NCBI RefSeq assembly: GCF_001753205.1
Contig: NZ_CP017560.1
Span: 1,116,001 to 1,180,000 of the forward strand
DNA from: Sporosarcina ureilytica
GTDB lineage: Bacteria; Bacillota; Bacilli; Bacillales_A; Planococcaceae
DNA: 64,000 nucleotides
Reading direction: 5' to 3'
Made by a program: the position numbers and the translations under genes. Positions 1 to 8,750 of the stretch are shown piece by piece (the stretch's first letter is position 1; the number at the start of each line of letters is the position of its first letter). Under the pieces are notes generated by a model. That model ran no database searches. It saw only the letters and a list, made by a program, of their open reading frames with translations, and was not told the origin of the DNA.

Positions 1-52
1 CAGTGCGAATGGTATCGTGTCATAACGATTTCCATTTTTATTTTACAAACCA

Positions 53-73
53 AGTGAATGACAATCAGTCACT
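53..73. promoter_or_regulatory. 21-bp palindromic operator upstream of SMR pair
   Basis: The half-sites AGTGA (53-57) and TGA (59-61) are mirrored by TCA (65-67) and TCACT (69-73) around position 63. The palindrome lies about 20 bases before the first SMR gene. TetR-family repressors of small multidrug exporters usually bind palindromes of this size and place. The regulator gene is not visible and would have to lie to the left of the window. That this is a repressor site is inference. Confidence 0.5.
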
Positions 74-93
74 AGAAGGTAGAGGGAGTTATT

Positions 94-441
94 TTGGAGA
101 AGAAATGGATGTATGTCGCATTAACAAGCTTTTTTGAGTTGGTATGGATATATGGATTTAATGTGGCAAATAGTTGGTGGCATTGGATATTGATTGTGGT
201 ATTTATTTTTATAGACTTCCACTATTTAACGAAAGCATGTGAAGAACTACCGACAGGAACGGTTTATGCTATCTTTGCCGGAATTGGTACGGTTGGTACT
301 GCCCTTATGGATGTTTTTTTATTTGGCGGCAGTTTAGGGTTTGGCAAAGTCGCGTTTATTATTATTTTAGTTATCGGTGTCATCGGATTAAATTTAGCCG
401 ATAAAGCTGATGAGGAAGAGAGAGAGAAAGGACTTGCATAG
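94..441 (+). CDS. SMR family exporter, subunit 1 of a pair
   Basis: This is a four-helix small multidrug resistance protein of 115 residues with the essential membrane glutamate at residue 15 (FFELVW) and the family GTVYAIFAGIGT segment. It resembles YkkC, one half of the heterodimeric YkkCD pair, whose relatives export guanidinium or quaternary ammonium compounds. It starts with TTG behind an AGAGGGAG ribosome site and ends in a charged tail. The partner gene follows after 2 bases, so the two are co-translated and probably form an antiparallel heterodimer in the membrane. The substrate cannot be read from the sequence, and no guanidine riboswitch is visible upstream. Confidence 0.88.
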   Translation: MEKKWMYVALTSFFELVWIYGFNVANSWWHWILIVVFIFIDFHYLTKACEELPTGTVYAIFAGIGTVGTALMDVFLFGGSLGFGKVAFIIILVIGVIGLNLADKADEEEREKGLA

Positions 442-443
442 CA

Positions 444-758
444 ATGGGATGGTTGTTTGTTTTATTGGCTGCAATGAGTGAAGTCGTTGGGGTTATTGGT
501 CTAAAAATGTATAGTCAGAAAAAAACATGGCGAAATGGACTCATTTACGGGTTGGGTTTTGCTGCCTCGTTCGCCTTTTTATATGTTGCTTTTAAATATT
601 TACAAGTTAGTATCGCTTATGCAGTGTGGATAGGGATTGGAACGGCAGGAGCGGTGCTCATTAACATGGTGGTTTTTAATGAATCAAAAAGTATAGGAAG
701 AATCATTAGCGTGGGGCTTATCATTATTGGCGTCGTTGGATTAAAAGCTTTGTCATAA
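444..758 (+). CDS. SMR family exporter, subunit 2 of a pair
   Basis: This 104-residue SMR protein has four predicted helices, with the conserved glutamate at residue 13 (MSEVVG) and the AYAVWIGIGTAGA motif. It starts 2 bases after the upstream SMR gene, the arrangement typical of YkkC/YkkD-type heterodimers. Like YkkD, it lacks the charged C-terminal tail of its partner. It is likely an integral membrane proton-coupled exporter subunit. The substrate is unknown. Confidence 0.88.
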   Translation: MGWLFVLLAAMSEVVGVIGLKMYSQKKTWRNGLIYGLGFAASFAFLYVAFKYLQVSIAYAVWIGIGTAGAVLINMVVFNESKSIGRIISVGLIIIGVVGLKALS

Positions 759-830
759 GTAGTCACTCGATTTCTAACTCCCAATTTACAACTTACGTGC
801 ATACGATAAAGAAAAGAGGGAGGAGAAGGA

Positions 831-1451
831 ATGGGTTTATTTATGAATCTAGACAAAAACCCAAAAATATTTAAAAATGATGATGAACTCATTGAGCCGA
901 ATCAAGACATATATCGACAAGATGATATTGCTGAAATGATGATAGCACAGCAAAGAGCAAATGATAGATTGTATAAATCGCTGCAAGAAATCGAAAATAC
1001 GTATAAAAAACAATCGAGCATACAGGCGAGAAGAATTGCAAACATCCGTTATCATATCGAAGAATTGTATGATAACCAACAAAGGCGATATGACGACGAT
1101 GAGCAAGCTGTAAAATCTATGGCTCAATTGCATGAAGAAAATAAGTTGCTCTCTGAGAAAATTGAACAACAATTCAACTTGCAAAAAGAAATGTCGGAGA
1201 AATTATCAAATCATGAAGCATTTCAAACAGAAGTAATCGAACGATTAGAAAATCAAGAAGCGTTGGCGGAAAAAATATTAAGGAAGATTGATCATTTCCG
1301 TTCTATTTTATATGAACGGACTAATTTCCTCAGCGAAAAAATTGGTAAAGGATACGAAGCAACTTCCGCTTATATGACAAAGTTTATAAATGTAAATGCA
1401 TCATCTAAAGGTGATGAACAAACAAAAGAACGTGCGAAAAGCATTGAATGA
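831..1451 (+). CDS. hypothetical coiled-coil protein
   Basis: I do not recognise this 206-residue protein. It is highly charged, soluble and rich in E, K, Q and N, with long heptad-like stretches from about residue 35 to 155 that suggest an extended coiled coil. No signal peptide, membrane segment or catalytic motif is seen. The start has a strong AGGGAGGAGAAGG ribosome site, and a second in-frame ATG lies four codons in. A strong terminator follows directly, so it is probably monocistronic. A structural or scaffolding role is possible, but no function is assigned. Confidence 0.75.
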   Translation: MGLFMNLDKNPKIFKNDDELIEPNQDIYRQDDIAEMMIAQQRANDRLYKSLQEIENTYKKQSSIQARRIANIRYHIEELYDNQQRRYDDDEQAVKSMAQLHEENKLLSEKIEQQFNLQKEMSEKLSNHEAFQTEVIERLENQEALAEKILRKIDHFRSILYERTNFLSEKIGKGYEATSAYMTKFINVNASSKGDEQTKERAKSIE

Positions 1452-1454
1452 ACA

Positions 1455-1498
1455 AAAACGTTAGGCACAAAGAGTAGAATTTGTGCCTAACGTTTTTT
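1455..1498 (+). terminator. intrinsic terminator
   Basis: A 15-bp perfect stem (1457-1471 with 1480-1494) is followed by a run of T. It closes the coiled-coil gene. Confidence 0.9.
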
Positions 1499-1685
1499 GG
1501 TTATGAAGATGTTCCAATAAGTTCATCGATTGTTAAGTGCTTATTTTGGTTTGCTAAGGTCCCATTCTCATACTATGTTCCCTTTCAGAAGAAAAAAACA
1601 AACTGAACAAGTTAGATTTCTCCAAATCAATAGAAAATAGTGTATACTAATTGAAAGATTCCAAATTAAAAAGGGAGAGAGAAAG

Positions 1686-2594
1686 TTGCCAATAAATATT
1701 CCGAAAGCTTTACCAGCGCGTCGATTACTAAAGGAAGAAAAAATATTTGTGATGGATGAAGAACGTGCATCGACACAAGATATTCGTCCATTGAACATTG
1801 CAATATTGAATTTAATGCCGGAAAAGGAACGGACAGAATTACAGCTTTTACGCCTTTTAGGAAATACACCGCTTCAAGTCAATGTAACATTTTTACATAC
1901 AGCGACCCACGAATCGAAAAATATTAGTAAATCACATTTAGACAATTTTTATGAGACTTTTGAAGATGTGAAAAACCGTCGATTTGATGGACTCATTATA
2001 ACTGGTGCACCCATCGAGCATTTACGTTTTGAGGATGTGAATTACTGGGAAGAGTTAACGAATATTATGGAATGGTCAAAAGACAATGTGACATCTGTTT
2101 TACATATTTGCTGGGGGGCACAGGCAGCACTTTATTATCATTATGGTATTAATAAATTCCCATTGGAAAAGAAATGTTCGGGTGTGTATAAACATCAGTT
2201 ATCTGATCCGACTATAAAACTAGTAAGAGGATTTAACGATGAATTCAACGTCCCGCATTCAAGGTATACAGACGTTTCAATGAAAGAGATTGAAGAGCAT
2301 CCTGAACTTAAATTACTTGCACATTCAAAAGATGCAGGCGCATTTATGATTATGTCTGAGGATGGAAAGCATATTATGCTTACAGGACATTTAGAATATG
2401 ATGCGGGGACACTTGGGGAAGAATATGAACGTGATATAAATAAAGGGTTAACAATTGACGTACCGGAAAATTATTTCCCGAATGATGATCCGGCGAACCA
2501 ACCGTTAAATACGTGGCGTTCACATACACATTTACTTTTTTCGAATTGGCTTAATTATTATGTTTACCAAGAGACGCCTTACGAGTGGAAATAA
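1686..2594 (+). CDS. metAA: homoserine O-acetyltransferase MetA
   Basis: The enzyme transfers an acyl group from acyl-CoA to homoserine, the first committed step of methionine synthesis. It has 302 residues, the usual family length. Catalytic Cys142 (HICWGAQA), His235 and Glu237 (TGHLEYD) are in place. Residue 111 is Glu (GAPIEHLRF). In this family Glu111 goes with acetyl-CoA and Gly111 with succinyl-CoA, so acetylation is expected. The start is TTG with AGGGAGAG upstream. A strong hairpin terminator follows, so it stands alone. A TATACT -10 lies at 1643-1648, but there is no convincing -35 and no SAM riboswitch in the 190-base leader. Confidence 0.96.
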   Translation: MPINIPKALPARRLLKEEKIFVMDEERASTQDIRPLNIAILNLMPEKERTELQLLRLLGNTPLQVNVTFLHTATHESKNISKSHLDNFYETFEDVKNRRFDGLIITGAPIEHLRFEDVNYWEELTNIMEWSKDNVTSVLHICWGAQAALYYHYGINKFPLEKKCSGVYKHQLSDPTIKLVRGFNDEFNVPHSRYTDVSMKEIEEHPELKLLAHSKDAGAFMIMSEDGKHIMLTGHLEYDAGTLGEEYERDINKGLTIDVPENYFPNDDPANQPLNTWRSHTHLLFSNWLNYYVYQETPYEWK

Positions 2595-2600
2595 ATTGGA

Positions 2601-2640
2601 AAAGGGATATGCTCAAATAGGAGCATATCCCTTTATTTTT
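2601..2640 (+). terminator. metA terminator
   Basis: A 14-bp perfect stem (2601-2614 with 2621-2634) is followed by a T-rich tail directly after metA. Confidence 0.92.
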
Positions 2641-2644
2641 ATTT

Positions 2645-3005
2645 AGGAACTTTGAACGTACTAATCAACTCGGTCAAAGTAAGCTACATTTAGACCTTTA
2701 GTGCTGAGTTCCTCGGTAACAACCATTGTTGAATTATGTTATTAAAATTCGTATTATCGAATTATCATTATAGAAAGTTTTTCTTTCTAAACCGCGGTAA
2801 TTGTTCCACTGGGGAGTTTTCTTCCCTTAAACAACGTAAGCCCTACCTACTCTTACGTCCTTACGACCCCAAAGTCGCGCCAGTGTGAATAAGAATCATT
2901 AAAAACATTCCGTAGAATGCCAGAGTATCAAGTATTGTATGTTACCATTTCTAACAATACTTTATTATACCCTATCTATAACAAAAAGTCCAGAGGGAAA
3001 ATTCT
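2645..3005 (+). ncRNA. orphan HEARO / IscB omega-RNA-like structured RNA
   Basis: This 470-base gap holds a dense structured RNA with no ORF. Visible pairs are 2645-2651/2707-2713, hairpin 2746-2763, perfect hairpin 2771-2789, 2801-2805/2830-2834, long-range 2807-2812/2880-2885, 2835-2840/2852-2857, 2906-2910/2915-2919 and a 9-bp stem 2930-2938/2954-2962. The core GTAGAATGCCAG (2912-2923), then a hairpin, then CCAGAGGGAAAA, matches the order in the IscB leader of this window (ATAGAATGCCAG, then CTCTGAGGGGAAA). It also matches the known IscB omega RNA core (GATGCCAG, then CAGGGGGAA). AAGCCCTA is shared too. No iscB follows. The ends are approximate. It is either a stand-alone guide RNA or a decayed element. 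Confidence 0.6.
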
Positions 3006-3111
3006 ATCCGACAAAATCAAAGTCATTTCGGTTTTTATTTCCAGTAAAGTATATTAAACTATTTGTATAGACATAGAAGTCGAGTAAATTGATGAGAAGG
3101 AGGCGTTATGA

Positions 3112-3351
3112 TTGGCTTATGTCATTACAGGAGCATGTATTACTGAAAAAGCAGCAGATTGTGTTCTCGTCTGTCCAGTAGATTGTATTGAAGAAGGAGA
3201 AGATCAATACTTTATCGATCCAGATGTTTGTATCGACTGTGGTGCTTGTGTGGCTGCTTGTCCAGTTGACGCAATTCACCATGAAGAAGATTTACTAGAT
3301 GAAGACCTGCCGTTTTTGGAAAAAGCAAAGTCATTTTATAATATCGCGTAA
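3112..3351 (+). CDS. 7Fe-type (3Fe-4S/4Fe-4S) ferredoxin
   Basis: This 79-residue electron carrier has two cysteine sets: C9, C17, C21, C25 with the CxxxCP spacing of the 3Fe-4S/4Fe-4S half, and C40, C43, C46, C50 (CIDCGACVAACP). The sequence closely follows the 7Fe ferredoxins of thermophilic bacilli (AYVIT start, EGEDQYFIDPDVCIDCGAC core). It differs from the short Bacillus Fer, which carries a single cluster. Translation starts at TTG 8 bases after AGAAGGAGG. The nearby ATG at 3108 is out of frame. It is flanked by terminators and is monocistronic. Redox partners are not evident here. Confidence 0.93.
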   Translation: MAYVITGACITEKAADCVLVCPVDCIEEGEDQYFIDPDVCIDCGACVAACPVDAIHHEEDLLDEDLPFLEKAKSFYNIA

Positions 3352-3357
3352 TTCTCG

Positions 3358-3392
3358 AAAAGGTACACGACAATCGTCCGTGTACTCTTTTT
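3358..3392 (+). terminator. ferredoxin terminator
   Basis: Stem GTACACG/CGTGTAC (3363-3369/3379-3385), extended by an A-rich/T-rich flank with a T run. Confidence 0.85.
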
Positions 3393-3404
3393 TATTTTCG
3401 TAGT

Positions 3405-3457
3405 AAAAAACACCAATCGTCTGCAGTTCATTCTGATTAAAAAGATTGGTGTTTTTC
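3405..3457. terminator. terminator for the convergent HAD gene
   Basis: Stem AACACCAATC/GATTGGTGTT with A and T tracts on both sides (3405-3418/3444-3456). It lies at the 3' end of the minus-strand HAD gene and can act in both directions. Confidence 0.75.
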
Positions 3458-3464
3458 ATTGTAC

Positions 3465-4133
3465 TTATAGAATGGTCCATTCTCGCCTTTCCGCGATTGT
3501 TTGAAGTTTTGGTTCGGGTTGAACGGCAACAGGATTGCCGACTAAACTTAAGACCGATAAATCAGAGTAACTATCTGCATAGGCAATACTGTTTTGCCAA
3601 TCTACTTTCTTACCTTGTAAAGCTTGTTGAATTTTCTCGTTTTTTCTTGTTCCTTGAATATGATAAACTGGTGATTTTGAAGTGATTTTTCCATTTGTCA
3701 CGGGAATATCTGTCCCAATAATCGTGTCAAAAGGCAACCCTTGAACTGCCGTATGTAGTAAAGGTGTGTATGCACCTGATACCAACATCAAATAAAAATC
3801 ATCTGAAGCGTGTTCTTTCACTTTATCAACAACTGCTTCATTGAAGTCTTCGCGCATTTTTTGAGCAATTTGTTCAAAATAAATATCAGCTTCTTCAATT
3901 GTCAGTTCGTTTAATGCATTTAAGTAAATTTGCATAGAACGTTCACGCATTTTCTCGGTCGGATAAAGTTTTGCTTTACTGGCGATATATGGCGGTAATA
4001 TCGACCTCATAAATTGGGGATACCTTTTGCGATAGAGAGGATGTTCTTTTAAGTGGTCCATCAGAATTTGGTACGTTTCTTTTGAATATAAAGTTCCGTC
4101 AAAGTCGAATATTGCAACGCGCATCTGCTTCAC
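3465..4133 (-). CDS. HAD-superfamily (IB, SerB-like) phosphatase
   Basis: This 222-residue HAD hydrolase has the nucleophile motif DFDGT near the N terminus, motif II LVSGA and motif IV ADSYSDL. That order is typical of subfamily IB (phosphoserine phosphatase-like, helical cap in the middle). The substrate is unknown, probably a small phosphomonoester. The longest frame begins with GTG at 4133. ATG at 4124, preceded by GGGTGA, is an equally good start. The gene is transcribed alone, convergent with the ferredoxin gene. Confidence 0.85.
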   Translation of the reverse strand: MKQMRVAIFDFDGTLYSKETYQILMDHLKEHPLYRKRYPQFMRSILPPYIASKAKLYPTEKMRERSMQIYLNALNELTIEEADIYFEQIAQKMREDFNEAVVDKVKEHASDDFYLMLVSGAYTPLLHTAVQGLPFDTIIGTDIPVTNGKITSKSPVYHIQGTRKNEKIQQALQGKKVDWQNSIAYADSYSDLSVLSLVGNPVAVQPEPKLQTIAERREWTIL

Positions 4134-4219
4134 CCATTCTTTCGTAAAATAATGATAACTTAAATGATACCTTGTTTATTTCGCTACTGCAATGGTCTAC
4201 TTAATGGTTAACGAAAAAA

Positions 4220-4244
4220 AAGCCAAGCATTTTTTGCTTGGCTT
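4220..4244 (-). terminator. terminator of the coat protein gene
   Basis: A 10-bp stem AAGCCAAGCA/TGCTTGGCTT with T-rich sequence on the minus-strand exit. Confidence 0.85.
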
Positions 4245-4252
4245 AATTATTT

Positions 4253-4891
4253 TCATTGTAAATTCGTTGGTGGGGGCATACTAGGTTGACCTTGACTCGT
4301 CGCATAAGCATTTAAAAGGCCTTGCATATCTTCGGTTGCAAGTTGTGGTACTTGATAATAATGATGTTTATTTTGGTAAATGGATAGTTCATATGCCATT
4401 TCAATACAGTTTGGTACGGAATCAGCAAGTACACGGCGTAGCACCGGGTTACAAGTTTCGAGCGCAGCAGCTACACGTGCTGTTGCCCCTGTTTTTGCAG
4501 AACCTAGCAAAAAGCCGGAAATCATTTCGTCAGTAATTTCAGCGCCTGGTTGCATAGGGGATTTAGGTTGAGATTGTTTCATCCCATAAACAAAGTCATT
4601 TTCCTGTTTCATCATATACGTACCAGTCGGATGAGAAGGGTCTTTCCCCGTTTTAAAAGCTTCCACGGTAATATTGTATTCATCTAACGTAAAGCGGTAT
4701 TGGCGATCCAAAATATCAAGTAATTCAGGGTCTTTGACATGTGGGCGTAAAATCATTGATTGGTTTAACGCCCCAATTGTTGCGGACAAGACTTCATGTA
4801 CGTCAAACAGTTCATGCCCTCCGTGATTCATTTGTGGCGGTACAAAACCTGTTTGCATATTATGGGGCTGGTTATTCGGTTCAGTATGCAT
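4253..4891 (-). CDS. CotF-family spore coat protein (YhcQ-like)
   Basis: This 212-residue protein has a disordered N terminus rich in H, N, P and Q (first 25 residues) and then a helical ferritin-like coat F domain. Length and sequence (HELFDVHEVLS, LDEYNITVEAFK) fit the YhcQ/CotF family of forespore and coat proteins. It supports a spore-forming host. The ribosome site is AGGAGG just before ATG. A terminator follows, so it is monocistronic. Family knowledge predicts sporulation-specific expression, but I could not identify a sigma-E, G or K promoter with confidence. Confidence 0.85.
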   Translation of the reverse strand: MHTEPNNQPHNMQTGFVPPQMNHGGHELFDVHEVLSATIGALNQSMILRPHVKDPELLDILDRQYRFTLDEYNITVEAFKTGKDPSHPTGTYMMKQENDFVYGMKQSQPKSPMQPGAEITDEMISGFLLGSAKTGATARVAAALETCNPVLRRVLADSVPNCIEMAYELSIYQNKHHYYQVPQLATEDMQGLLNAYATSQGQPSMPPPTNLQ

Positions 4892-5375
4892 AATTTTATG
4901 ATCCTCCTGTTGTCACTAAAATTTTTGCAGCGTGCTTAGTATGGCTAAGTGATGTAGAAATATGTGTGTATGAACAGTGAAAATCACAAAATTGCCATTC
5001 AGGAGGGAGTCATCATCAATCCTTATTCAAATGATTGAGGCTAGATTGAAAAATTTCCAAATCAGGGTAAAGGATTAAAATTGGGAGAAAAGTAAAAACA
5101 ACGAGCAATAGTAAGTTCGCATAAAAAAAATTTCGAACACACTTTTTAAAACTCAAATGTTCCCCTTCTTTCATTGGTTTAGTTAGAAATTACACACTCA
5201 TTTTTAGTCTATGCGAACGCCCAAGAAAAGTTATACAAAATTTAATTATTTAAGTGAAAAAGTATTAGAGATAAATTTGAAAGACATTTACCATCGATTT
5301 CTGAGGCAAGGATGCATATTCAACTTGCTAAATTAATAAACATAGAAAAGAATGCTTTTTTAATAAGAAAGGCAG
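4892..5375. other. 484-base gap with a spaced inverted repeat
   Basis: No convincing gene is seen. A 9-bp inverted repeat, GTTCGCATA (5115-5123) and TATGCGAAC (5210-5218), brackets an A/T-rich 86-base interval, about the size of a small mobile remnant. Just before the next gene (5270-5390) a frame without a good start reads like coding sequence and runs into the next gene out of frame. It may be a gene remnant. Promoters for the flanking divergent genes must also lie here. Confidence 0.35.
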
Positions 5376-6668
5376 ATGATGTATTTGCAAATTCACGTTG
5401 TGCAGAGAGGGCAAAGTATCTATGGGATTGCAAGGGCATACGGCATCTCTCCTGAAGAGATTGCGTCGGCAAATGAAATTCCAAATCCATCTCAACTAGT
5501 GACGGGGCAAGCGCTAGTCATTCCAGTCGAAGGAAGTTTTCATGTCGTTCAACCGGGTCAGTCGTTATATAGTATCGCAAATTTATATGGCATCAGCTAT
5601 CAAGAGTTAGCCAGGATAAATGGCATATCCCCGAATACAGTATTACAAATTGGACAGCAATTAAGAATACCGACAAAGCAAAAGCGCCCGATTAATAGTT
5701 TTTTATATGTAGAGCCGAGAACACCTGTATCCCAGTCGATGATTAATGAAGTAAGGAATCGTGTAGGCGATTTAACCTTTCTAGGCATGTTTAGTTACCA
5801 AGTCAATCGGGATGGCTCATTAACTCCGCCTCCTACGGCGAATATTTTGCAAATTGCAAATGAAGCAGGCGTGACGAATGCACTCGTTGTCAGTAATCTA
5901 GAAGACTTTGCGTTTAGTGCTGATTTAGCGCGTGCAATTTTTAACGATGACGCAGCTCAAAATCAGTTGTTTGGAAATTTAATTCAAATCGCGAATGATG
6001 AAGGATACGGGGATATTCACTTTGATTTCGAGCTACTTTATCCCGAAGATCGCGAGCTATATACTAATTTTCTACGTAAAGCCCGAGACCGTTTCCGTAT
6101 GGCTGGTTTGCGAATATCGGCTGCTGTCGCTCCAAAATCATCTGATGTTAGAACAGGCATTTACGGGGCACATGATTATGCAGCATTAGGAGAAATTTTG
6201 GATTATGTCATGATTATGACTTACGAATGGGGATATACGTTTAGTGACCCCCAAGCAGTAAGTCCAATACAACCTGTCCGAAGTGTCATGAACTATGCGG
6301 CAAGTGTCATACCGAACGAAAAGATTTTTTTAGGTCAAAATTTATATGGGTATGATTGGACATTCCCGTTTCCTCCCCAAGGAGGCCCGCCTGCTCGTGC
6401 CGTCAGTCCGCAACAAGCCATTCAAATCGCCTTGCAAAACGGGGCGGAAATTCAATATGATTTTCAAGCGCAAGCACCTTTTTTCCAATATACAGACGCT
6501 GCGGGAGTTTTACACGAAGTCTGGTTCGAAGATGCGAGAAGCATCCAAGCGAAATTTAATTTAATGAATGAACTAGGACTAGGTGGCATTATGTATTGGA
6601 AATTAGGTCTTGCATTCCCGCAAAATTGGTTATTACTTAATGACAACTTTACGATTCGCAAATTATGA
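5376..6668 (+). CDS. yaaH: spore cortex-lytic N-acetylglucosaminidase, LysM2-GH18
   Basis: This 430-residue protein has two LysM repeats (about 5-49 and 54-98) and a glycoside hydrolase family 18 domain (about 105-430). The catalytic DxxxDxE is intact at D213, D217 and E219 (DIHFDFE). This is the YaaH/SleL architecture: a spore-coat-associated enzyme that trims cortex peptidoglycan during germination. There is no signal peptide, as expected for proteins loaded from the mother cell. Two adjacent ATGs (5376 and 5379) follow an AAAGG site. It is monocistronic with its own terminator. Confidence 0.92.
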   Translation: MMYLQIHVVQRGQSIYGIARAYGISPEEIASANEIPNPSQLVTGQALVIPVEGSFHVVQPGQSLYSIANLYGISYQELARINGISPNTVLQIGQQLRIPTKQKRPINSFLYVEPRTPVSQSMINEVRNRVGDLTFLGMFSYQVNRDGSLTPPPTANILQIANEAGVTNALVVSNLEDFAFSADLARAIFNDDAAQNQLFGNLIQIANDEGYGDIHFDFELLYPEDRELYTNFLRKARDRFRMAGLRISAAVAPKSSDVRTGIYGAHDYAALGEILDYVMIMTYEWGYTFSDPQAVSPIQPVRSVMNYAASVIPNEKIFLGQNLYGYDWTFPFPPQGGPPARAVSPQQAIQIALQNGAEIQYDFQAQAPFFQYTDAAGVLHEVWFEDARSIQAKFNLMNELGLGGIMYWKLGLAFPQNWLLLNDNFTIRKL

Positions 6669-6673
6669 ACATA

Positions 6674-6712
6674 AAAATCTCTTACTACTTTTGTGAGTGA
6701 GAGATTTTTTTA
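6674..6712 (+). terminator. yaaH terminator
   Basis: Stem of about 14 bp with one wobble pair (AAAAATCTCT side and AGAGATTTTT side), followed by T7. Confidence 0.88.
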
Positions 6713-6825
6713 TTAGCAGATTCCTGGTTTGTAAGAAATGAAATTTAGGAATTAAGGGATGGTTTTAATTTATTTGATAACTATGTTGACAGCGGGCAAC
6801 ACGCAATTTAATATATGTTTAACTG

Positions 6826-6941
6826 AGTCAATTTCATAATTACTTAAAACCGCTAAGTTGATACTAGATATAGTGGAGAACGGTTTAACTCCACTATATC
6901 TGGTATCGGCATAGCGAAAAGATTGGATTATGAAATTGACT
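6826..6941. repeat. 116-bp near-perfect palindromic element (MITE-like)
   Basis: Terminal 15-bp perfect inverted repeats (6826-6840 and 6927-6941) enclose a CGCTA/TAGCG pair (6851-6855/6912-6916) and a 19-bp inner hairpin (6860-6878 with 6889-6907, one G-T wobble) with a 10-base loop. The whole unit folds as one long interrupted hairpin and sits between the yaaH terminator and ilvD, in the ilvD leader. It has no T-box or coding sequence. The shape suits a miniature inverted-repeat element or a cis-acting RNA or DNA structure. No clear target duplication is seen. Confidence 0.7.
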
Positions 6942-6972
6942 AAACTACATAATGTTAAAGGTGTGTGTTCAG

Positions 6973-8643
6973 ATGAGAAGTAATATGATTAAAATCGGCG
7001 TTGATCGTGCGCCTCACCGAAGTCTTTTATACGCAACAGGAAAGGTGAAGCCGAAAGATTTAGAAAAGCCGTTTATTGGTGTTTGCAACTCCTACATAGA
7101 TATTATTCCAGGTCATGTTCATTTACGAGAGTTTGCTGATATTGTAAAAGAAGCCATTATTGAAGCAGGTGGGATTCCTTTCGAATTTAATACAATCGGT
7201 GTAGATGATGGGATTGCAATGGGACATATCGGTATGCGTTACTCGCTACCAAGTCGTGAACTTATTGCAGATTCAGCTGAAACGGTCATTAATGCGCACT
7301 GGTTTGACGGTGTATTTTACATTCCAAACTGTGACAAAATTACACCAGGTATGCTGATGGCTGCTGCTCGTACAAATGTCCCTTCTGTATTTGTATCAGG
7401 TGGACCGATGGAAGCAGGGATTAGCTCAACGGGGCAACAAATCTCCTTGACATCAGTATTTGAAGGGGTAGGCGCTCATAAATCTGGGAAAATGTCTGCT
7501 GAAGAATTATTGGATATTGAAATGAATGCTTGTCCAACATGTGGATCTTGTTCAGGGATGTTTACAGCAAATTCCATGAACTGTTTAATGGAAATGCTAG
7601 GCGTGACACTTCCAGGGAACGGTACAATTGTTGCGACAAGTGAAAAGCGTAAAGAATTAGTTTTTGAAGCAGCAAAACATTTAGTTCGTATGATTAAAGA
7701 AGACGTGAAACCACGAGATATTATTACAAAAGAGGCAATCGATGATGCATTTGCACTGGATATGGCAATGGGTGGCTCCACTAATACGGTCCTTCATACA
7801 TTGGCAATTGCCAATGAAGCAGGCATTGACTATGATTTGGCGGAAATTAACAAAATCGCCGCAAAGGTTCCATACTTAGCAAAAATAATGCCAGCATCCG
7901 ATATCTCAATGGACGATATTAATAAAGCGGGTGGCGTAGAAGCAATTATAAATGAACTCACGAAAATTCCTGGGGCAATTCATCCAGATAGAATGACAGT
8001 TACGGGTAAAACGATGGGTGAACTTGTCGGTGAACATGAGATTACAAATACTGAAGTGATTCGTACAAAAGACAATCCACATAGTCCTGTTGGCGGTTTA
8101 TCGGTACTTTACGGAAACCTTGCTCCTGAAGGCTCGGTGATTAAAGTTGGCGCGGTTGATCCATCGATTACAACATTCACGGGTGAAGCAATTGTTTTTG
8201 ATTCACAAGATGAAGCACAAGAAGCAATCGATGACGGAACAGTACAAGCAGGTCATGTTGTCGTTATTCGCTACGAAGGGCCAAAGGGCGGACCAGGTAT
8301 GCCTGAAATGCTAGCACCAACATCCGCGATTATGGGGCGTGGACTTGGAACAGAAGTTGCGCTCATTACAGATGGACGCTTTAGCGGTGCATCACGTGGG
8401 ATTTCAATTGGACATATTTCACCTGAAGCAGCTGAAGGCGGTCCAATCGCTTTAGTTGAAGATGGAGATATGATTGAGATTGATTTACCCAGCCGAACAA
8501 TGAATATAAAAATTTCGGATGAAGAGTTGGCAAAACGACAAGAAAACTTAAAACCATTCGAGCCGAAAATTAAAAAAGGATGGCTCGCAAGGTATTCTAA
8601 GCTTGTCACAAATGCTTCTAAAGGCGGTATTATGAGTATCTAA
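6973..8643 (+). CDS. ilvD: dihydroxyacid dehydratase, Bacillus/E. coli type
   Basis: The enzyme converts dihydroxyisovalerate and dihydroxymethylvalerate to the keto acids before valine and isoleucine. ATG 6973 is preferred (AAAGGTG 10 bases upstream) over the in-frame ATG at 6952. It gives 556 residues, close to the 558 of B. subtilis IlvD, with the same MRSNMI-like N terminus. Cluster and active-site segments are present: [14 protein letters not shown] with C38, NCDKITPG with C120, and [17 protein letters not shown]. The C-terminal swivelling domain has [11 protein letters not shown] and DGRFSG. It has its own terminator and no ilv/leu neighbours. A second, different IlvD lies directly downstream. 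Confidence 0.95.
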   Translation: MRSNMIKIGVDRAPHRSLLYATGKVKPKDLEKPFIGVCNSYIDIIPGHVHLREFADIVKEAIIEAGGIPFEFNTIGVDDGIAMGHIGMRYSLPSRELIADSAETVINAHWFDGVFYIPNCDKITPGMLMAAARTNVPSVFVSGGPMEAGISSTGQQISLTSVFEGVGAHKSGKMSAEELLDIEMNACPTCGSCSGMFTANSMNCLMEMLGVTLPGNGTIVATSEKRKELVFEAAKHLVRMIKEDVKPRDIITKEAIDDAFALDMAMGGSTNTVLHTLAIANEAGIDYDLAEINKIAAKVPYLAKIMPASDISMDDINKAGGVEAIINELTKIPGAIHPDRMTVTGKTMGELVGEHEITNTEVIRTKDNPHSPVGGLSVLYGNLAPEGSVIKVGAVDPSITTFTGEAIVFDSQDEAQEAIDDGTVQAGHVVVIRYEGPKGGPGMPEMLAPTSAIMGRGLGTEVALITDGRFSGASRGISIGHISPEAAEGGPIALVEDGDMIEIDLPSRTMNIKISDEELAKRQENLKPFEPKIKKGWLARYSKLVTNASKGGIMSI

Positions 8644-8706
8644 TATTGAGCGTTTAGTAGACTTGCTCAAGTAGAATTCATAAAAGATGTTATTCAATAA
8701 AATGCT

Positions 8707-8750
8707 GAAAAGGCGGAGGGAATGAGTAAATTTTCCTTCGCCTTTTTTAT
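8707..8750 (+). terminator. terminator of first ilvD
   Basis: Stem AAAAGGCGGAGG/CCTTCGCCTTTT (8708-8720/8735-8746, one wobble) followed by T6. Confidence 0.88.

Noticed and set aside
1..93. Possible guanidine (ykkC) riboswitch before the SMR pair
   Set aside because: The leader is too short and lacks the conserved riboswitch blocks; only a palindrome is seen.
1500..1685. SAM riboswitch or T-box before metA
   Set aside because: No S-box or T-box consensus sequence is present in the leader.
7476..7781. Long antisense frames over ilvD and other genes (for example 7476-7781, 8271-8609, 9848-10141)
   Set aside because: They are shadows of well-conserved genes on the other strand, with no ribosome sites.
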